Shown here piece by piece: positions 60,708-64,000 of a stretch of 64,000 bases of DNA. The position numbers and the translations under genes were made by a program. A model generated the notes under the pieces. That model was not told where the DNA came from and searched no databases. It saw nothing but the letters and a program-made list of their open reading frames with translations. The DNA comes from Chloroflexota bacterium (GTDB lineage: Bacteria; Chloroflexota; UBA11872; VXNJ01), in NCBI GenBank assembly GCA_026707405.1, contig JAPOWW010000011.1:1-64000 (forward strand), read 5' to 3'. Each line of letters starts with the position of its first letter. Positions within the stretch are counted from its first letter, which is position 1.

Positions 60708-61617
60708 CTCCGTCCCGGCGGTCGCCGTCTCAAACTTGACGAAGACCTACGGCAAGGTCGTCGCGGTCGCAGAAGCGAACATGAAGATCGACGCTGGGGA
60801 AGTGTTTGGCCTGCTGGGCCCCAACGGCGCGGGAAAGACGACCCTGGTGAAGATTCTCGTCGGTCTGGCCCGAGCGGATTCAGGATCGGCGGCGGTGTTT
60901 GGGCAACCGGCTGGAAGCCTCGGCGCAAAGAGGGCTGCGGGATACCTGCCCGAGCTATTCAGATTCCCCGACTGGATGACGGCGACCGAATTTCTGGAGT
61001 TTCACGCCAAGCTGGCATGGGGCCGTCGCGCCGCCTGCAGCGAAAAGACATCTACGCTTCTGGAACGAGTGGGTCTGGCTTCGCGGGCTGATTCGAGGCT
61101 AGGTACGTTCTCTAAAGGGATGTTGCAACGGATCGGCATCGCGCAGGCGATGGCGGGCGCTCCCAAAATCGCCTTTCTCGACGAGCCAACGTCGGCGCTG
61201 GATCCCATAGGCCGCCGGGAGGTCCGAGACCTGATCCGTGAACTACGCAACGAAGGCGTGACGGTGTTTCTGAACTCCCATCTTCTGTCGGAAGTTGAGA
61301 TGGTGTGCGACCGGGTGGCGATTCTCAGTAAGGGCCGGGTTGTGGCTCAGGGCAAACTGGAGCGACTGCTTGGCGAGCGTGTCCTGACGGTGCGGGTTGG
61401 CGAATTCAGCCAGACCAAAGTCCGGGAGCTGCTTCCGCGTGTGGACTTTGACATCCGAGATGGGGGGCGGCTCGTATTCAACATCCCTGACGAGGATGTG
61501 GTTCCCCGGATAGTGCGCGCCATCGTGAAGTCGGGGGCGGATATCTATCACGTATCGATTGAAGCGAATTCCCTGGAAGATCTGTTTGTGGAAATGGTCG
61601 AGGCAACCGACCGGTGA
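60700..61617 (+). CDS. ABC transporter ATP-binding protein (ABC-2 type exporter)
   Basis: A 305-residue ATPase. Walker A is LLGPNGAGKTTLVKIL, the signature is GTFSKGMLQRIGIAQAM, Walker B is KIAFLDEPTSALDP, and the switch His is NSHLLSEVEM. The C-terminal extension is typical of NatA-like or drug/lantibiotic export ATPases. GTG 60700 overlaps the upstream unknown gene by 8 bp. The permease gene follows within about 55 bp. The substrate is unknown. Confidence 0.92.
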   Translation: MADSVPAVAVSNLTKTYGKVVAVAEANMKIDAGEVFGLLGPNGAGKTTLVKILVGLARADSGSAAVFGQPAGSLGAKRAAGYLPELFRFPDWMTATEFLEFHAKLAWGRRAACSEKTSTLLERVGLASRADSRLGTFSKGMLQRIGIAQAMAGAPKIAFLDEPTSALDPIGRREVRDLIRELRNEGVTVFLNSHLLSEVEMVCDRVAILSKGRVVAQGKLERLLGERVLTVRVGEFSQTKVRELLPRVDFDIRDGGRLVFNIPDEDVVPRIVRAIVKSGADIYHVSIEANSLEDLFVEMVEATDR

Positions 61618-61672
61618 AGCGCGCCGCGAATACCGCGCCAACCCGTGCCCCAAAGCCAATGGGCTGGCAGAC

Positions 61673-62512
61673 GTGCTGACTATCGCTCTGGCGACTTTGA
61701 AGGAAGCGGTGCGCCGCAAGATCGTCCTGGCGGGACTGTTGCTCACGGTCGGATTCCTGATCCTGTTCGGGCTTGGGGTGTGGTTTGCGTTTCAGGAGCT
61801 CAAATCGGAAGGTCCCCTCGATCCTTCGGAGCGGGCGATCTTTGGAGGTTTCCTTCTTTCAGGTGGCATGTGGGTGCTGAATTTCGTGGCCGCGTTGCTT
61901 GCGATCCTGACAGCGGTTGGAGCCGTTTCGGCCGAGGTGAGCAACGGCACGATGGCGGCTCTGGCGGCGCGGCCCGTGCCTCGCTGGAAGATATTGGTCG
62001 GCAAGGCCCTCGGACTTGCCCTGATGCTGGCCGCGTTTGTCGCTCTATCCACCGGAGCGGTAACCGCGATCGTGTACTTCATCGCAGGCTACGTTCCGGC
62101 GAATCCCATAATTCCCCCTCTGCTCATACTTCTCGCGGCCGTGGTTATGCAGTCGCTCGCTCTGCTGGGAACGACCCGGTTGCCCACGATCGCCAACGGA
62201 ATCCTGATCTTTGCGCTGTTCTCCGTGGGGTTGATCGGGGGCATCGTCGAGCAGCTTGGCTCGGTGATCGACAACGCGGCGATGGTGAACATCGGCATAG
62301 TGAGCAGCCTTGTGATTCCGAGCAGGGCGATATTCGAAATGGCCAGCGCCCGGCTGATTTCGGGGATTGCTAGTCCAACGCCGGGCGGACCCGCGGCTAG
62401 TCCCTTTGCGCTGGCGAACCCGCCCAGCTTGCTAATGGCGATCTATGCAGTGGCGTATTGCTTCGCGGCGGTCGCCCTGGCGATTAGAAGTTTCAGCACC
62501 CGCGACTTGTAG
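61673..62512 (+). CDS. ABC-2 type exporter permease
   Basis: A 279-residue membrane protein with about six helices, beginning with the amphipathic ALATLKEAVRRKIVLAG segment and a first helix LLLTVGFLILFGLGVWFAF. The RPVPRWKILVGKALGLALML stretch is characteristic of ABC-2 permeases. GTG 61673 is the chosen start, since homology begins at about LTIALATLKEAVRR; the open frame continues upstream into the ATPase gene without similarity. It pairs with the ATPase at 60700. Confidence 0.87.
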   Translation: MLTIALATLKEAVRRKIVLAGLLLTVGFLILFGLGVWFAFQELKSEGPLDPSERAIFGGFLLSGGMWVLNFVAALLAILTAVGAVSAEVSNGTMAALAARPVPRWKILVGKALGLALMLAAFVALSTGAVTAIVYFIAGYVPANPIIPPLLILLAAVVMQSLALLGTTRLPTIANGILIFALFSVGLIGGIVEQLGSVIDNAAMVNIGIVSSLVIPSRAIFEMASARLISGIASPTPGGPAASPFALANPPSLLMAIYAVAYCFAAVALAIRSFSTRDL

Positions 62513-62583
62513 ACGGCGACGCCGTTTGCCAGCCGCCTTCGGAGCGCGCCGTTGGGTATCATGCTTCTGAAAGGTGGGTCTCA

Positions 62584-62823
62584 ATGGCAAGAGCGCGGGT
62601 TAAATTCACTTATCCCACTTCGAAGATTCAGGAACCGATCATCTACAAGGTTTCTCGGGACTTCGAACTGGTCAGCAATATTCGGCGGGCCGAGGTTACC
62701 GATAAGGTCGGCTGGGTAGTTCTGGAGCTGGAAGGCGAGCAAGACGCCATAGACGCGGCGTTGGACTGGGTTAGGGGCCAGGAAGTTCGCGTCGATCCCG
62801 TCGAGGGCGACGTAGTCCACTGA
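62584..62823 (+). CDS. NIL domain protein
   Basis: A 79-residue protein that is almost entirely a NIL domain (Asn-Ile-Leu motif; here IYKVSRDFELVSNIRRAEV), found at the C-terminus of methionine ABC ATPases (MetN) and some ferredoxins. The KVGWVVLELEGEQDAIDAAL segment is also typical. The standalone form is common in Chloroflexota and archaea and may bind small sulfur-containing ligands. ATG 62584 follows AAAGGTGGG. Function is not known. Confidence 0.85.
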   Translation: MARARVKFTYPTSKIQEPIIYKVSRDFELVSNIRRAEVTDKVGWVVLELEGEQDAIDAALDWVRGQEVRVDPVEGDVVH

Positions 62824-62859
62824 CACACTCCCGAAGCCACTAGCCCAGCGGCGTCAAGG

Positions 62860-64000
62860 CTGGCCATCTTCCGCACTTTACTCATTCGATTTGCGATTGT
62901 TTCCGTGGCGCTGTTACTCACTGCCACGGCCTCGCCGACGCTGGCTCAAGAGACTTCCGAGAGGAGCCGAGTCTACGACGTAGCCGCGGAGTTCCGGCTC
63001 ATTTACGAGAGATTCGGAGGCGCGGAGTCGCTCGGCGAAGCGATAAGCCGTCCTTACTACCTGGGTGACACGTTGGTGCAATATTTCGAGCGGGGGCGGC
63101 TCGAACGGGCCGGACGAAGCTCGAACGAGCCGCTGGGCGCGACCCGAGTCTCCGATCTCGGCAGATACTTGGCACGACTGACCGGCGAGTCGATACGCCC
63201 CGCATTTCAACCTGTTCGACCGGTGCGTAACGGGCTATTTTTTCCCGGAACGGAGCACAGCATACGAGAGCCGGTCTTAACGTACTGGAGAAATCATGGA
63301 GGGATTGCGAGGTTCGGCCCGCCGATCTCCGAGCGGTATCACCAAGGTTCTCGCTCCCTTCAATGGTTCTCCAAAGCCGTTCTGGAGATCGAGACCGAAT
63401 CGTCCGATCCCCGACAAATACAAACGTGGGACATTGGCCGAGAGTACATGGCGTTTCCCCGTTATCAGCGCGACGAGGTCGAGTCCATCGCGCCTCTCTA
63501 TGCGATCGACCTAGCCGATCCTGCGAGTGGTCTGGATGTGCCGATTGTCTACATGCATGAAGTACCGGACCAGCGACTATTCGAAAGTCAGATCGTGGGA
63601 CTGATTCAGGCCGGATACACGCCGATTCCGCTGGCTCGGCTGGTGCGCTCGCTAACCTGCTGCGCGACACTGCCGGAAAATCCCATCGTCTTTACATTCG
63701 ACGATGGATGGGAGAGTCAACTCACTCGGGCACTACCCGTACTTGTGAAGTATCGAGTTCCAGCCACGTTCTTCGTGCTTCCGGGATTCGACAGCAAGCA
63801 GCCAAATCACATGAGTCTCGACGATTTCCAAACGCTTGTCGACGCTGGCATGAGCGTTCAATCGCATACGATCAATCATGCTGAATTGCCTCCGCTTCTG
63901 CGTAGCAACAGGGGCGCCGCTGAGGCGGAAGTAGTGGAGTCCAAGCAAATCCTGGAGCAGTTCGGCGGGGTGGACTACCTGGCGTACCCGTTCGGAGCAT
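62860..64000 (+). CDS. Exported polysaccharide deacetylase with N-terminal QYF modules (truncated by window end)
   Basis: An open frame runs without a stop from 62824 to the window end. The NodB domain shows VFTFDDGWESQLTRALPVL with the catalytic and metal-binding Asp pair, VPATFFVLPG, and the His-box SHTINH. The C-terminal part is outside the window. Two modules precede it: IYERFGGAESLGEAISRP with VQYFERGRLER, and LTYWRNHGGIARFGPPISER with LQWFSKAVLE; they match those in the NHL protein at 29698. No ATG, GTG or TTG is found before the signal peptide. CTG 62860 gives a plausible signal (AIFRTLLIRFAIVSVALLL ending in TLA). Such enzymes deacetylate amino-sugar polymers in the envelope. Confidence 0.85.
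   Translation, partial: MAIFRTLLIRFAIVSVALLLTATASPTLAQETSERSRVYDVAAEFRLIYERFGGAESLGEAISRPYYLGDTLVQYFERGRLERAGRSSNEPLGATRVSDLGRYLARLTGESIRPAFQPVRPVRNGLFFPGTEHSIREPVLTYWRNHGGIARFGPPISERYHQGSRSLQWFSKAVLEIETESSDPRQIQTWDIGREYMAFPRYQRDEVESIAPLYAIDLADPASGLDVPIVYMHEVPDQRLFESQIVGLIQAGYTPIPLARLVRSLTCCATLPENPIVFTFDDGWESQLTRALPVLVKYRVPATFFVLPGFDSKQPNHMSLDDFQTLVDAGMSVQSHTINHAELPPLLRSNRGAAEAEVVESKQILEQFGGVDYLAYPFGA

Noticed and set aside
1-64000. tRNA, rRNA, tmRNA, RNase P RNA and CRISPR arrays
   Set aside because: I looked through the intergenic regions for T-loop motifs, rRNA cores and regularly spaced repeats and found none; a covariance-model scan would be decisive.

Overview
The window looks like chromosomal DNA of a Chloroflexota bacterium, possibly a marine or sponge-associated SAR202/Dehalococcoidia-type lineage. 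The evidence is: moderately high GC; a split P-protein glycine cleavage system; a short-form 6-phosphogluconate dehydrogenase beside zwf, pgi and tal; an archaeal-type class I aldolase; LytR-CpsA-Psr and NHL exported proteins with Thr/Pro/Ser-rich linkers; and a 'YW..GG...FG.P.S ... QYF..G.LE' exported module that I associate with Chloroflexota. Lineage is inference; there is no rRNA in the window. No tRNA, rRNA, CRISPR array, insertion sequence or intact prophage was seen. GTG and TTG starts are common, and five genes appear to start at CTG or ATC.

Layout. 0.4-4.2 kb: an HpcH/HpaI aldolase facing a mazG / P1 peptidase / SAM hydrolase operon. 4.3-8.6 kb: the gcvT-H-PA-PB operon. 8.6-12.9 kb, minus strand: a TolB-like propeller protein, an M23 peptidase, a sugar isomerase-like protein and an MFS transporter. 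13.1-16.3 kb: gatCAB, the transamidation route to Gln-tRNA and/or Asn-tRNA. 16.5-20.4 kb: glutamate dehydrogenase, a Fur regulator, a small unknown protein and an MFS exporter. 20.6-28.3 kb: an SDR, then rpiB-tal-pgi-gnd-zwf, i.e. the pentose phosphate pathway without a lactonase gene, then a Gfo/Idh/MocA oxidoreductase.

28.4-34.0 kb: LCP protein, NHL/QYF protein, PHP phosphoesterase, class I aldolase and MoaB/MogA. 34.3-36.8 kb: an oddity, namely an orphan protein with a phage tape-measure-like C-terminus divergent from a protein with two RDD domains, followed by about 450 bp of non-coding DNA with a strong minus-strand terminator. 37.3-40.6 kb: peptide deformylase, M16 protease, NagA. 40.7-44.7 kb, minus strand: a URO-D family protein, a second Gfo/Idh/MocA protein and GlpK.

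44.8-53.6 kb: a Nudix hydrolase, two tandem peptide-type solute-binding lipoproteins with no permease, a minus-strand operon (LarA-like DUF2088, MFS, ROK kinase), a metallophosphoesterase and a zinc-ribbon Nudix protein. 53.7-59.6 kb: a catabolic island of sulfatase, phytanoyl-CoA dioxygenase-like protein, two SDRs and a GH29 fucosidase, next to the remnant of a sugar ABC permease. 59.9-64.0 kb: a membrane-anchored unknown with an ABC-2 exporter, a NIL-domain protein, and a NodB polysaccharide deacetylase cut by the window end.

Together the genes suggest a heterotroph that uses sulfated and fucosylated glycans, amino sugars, glycerol, peptides and glycine, with NADPH supplied by the oxidative pentose phosphate route. 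The points most worth checking are the tape-measure-like orphan, the non-canonical starts, the QYF module and the permease pseudogene.
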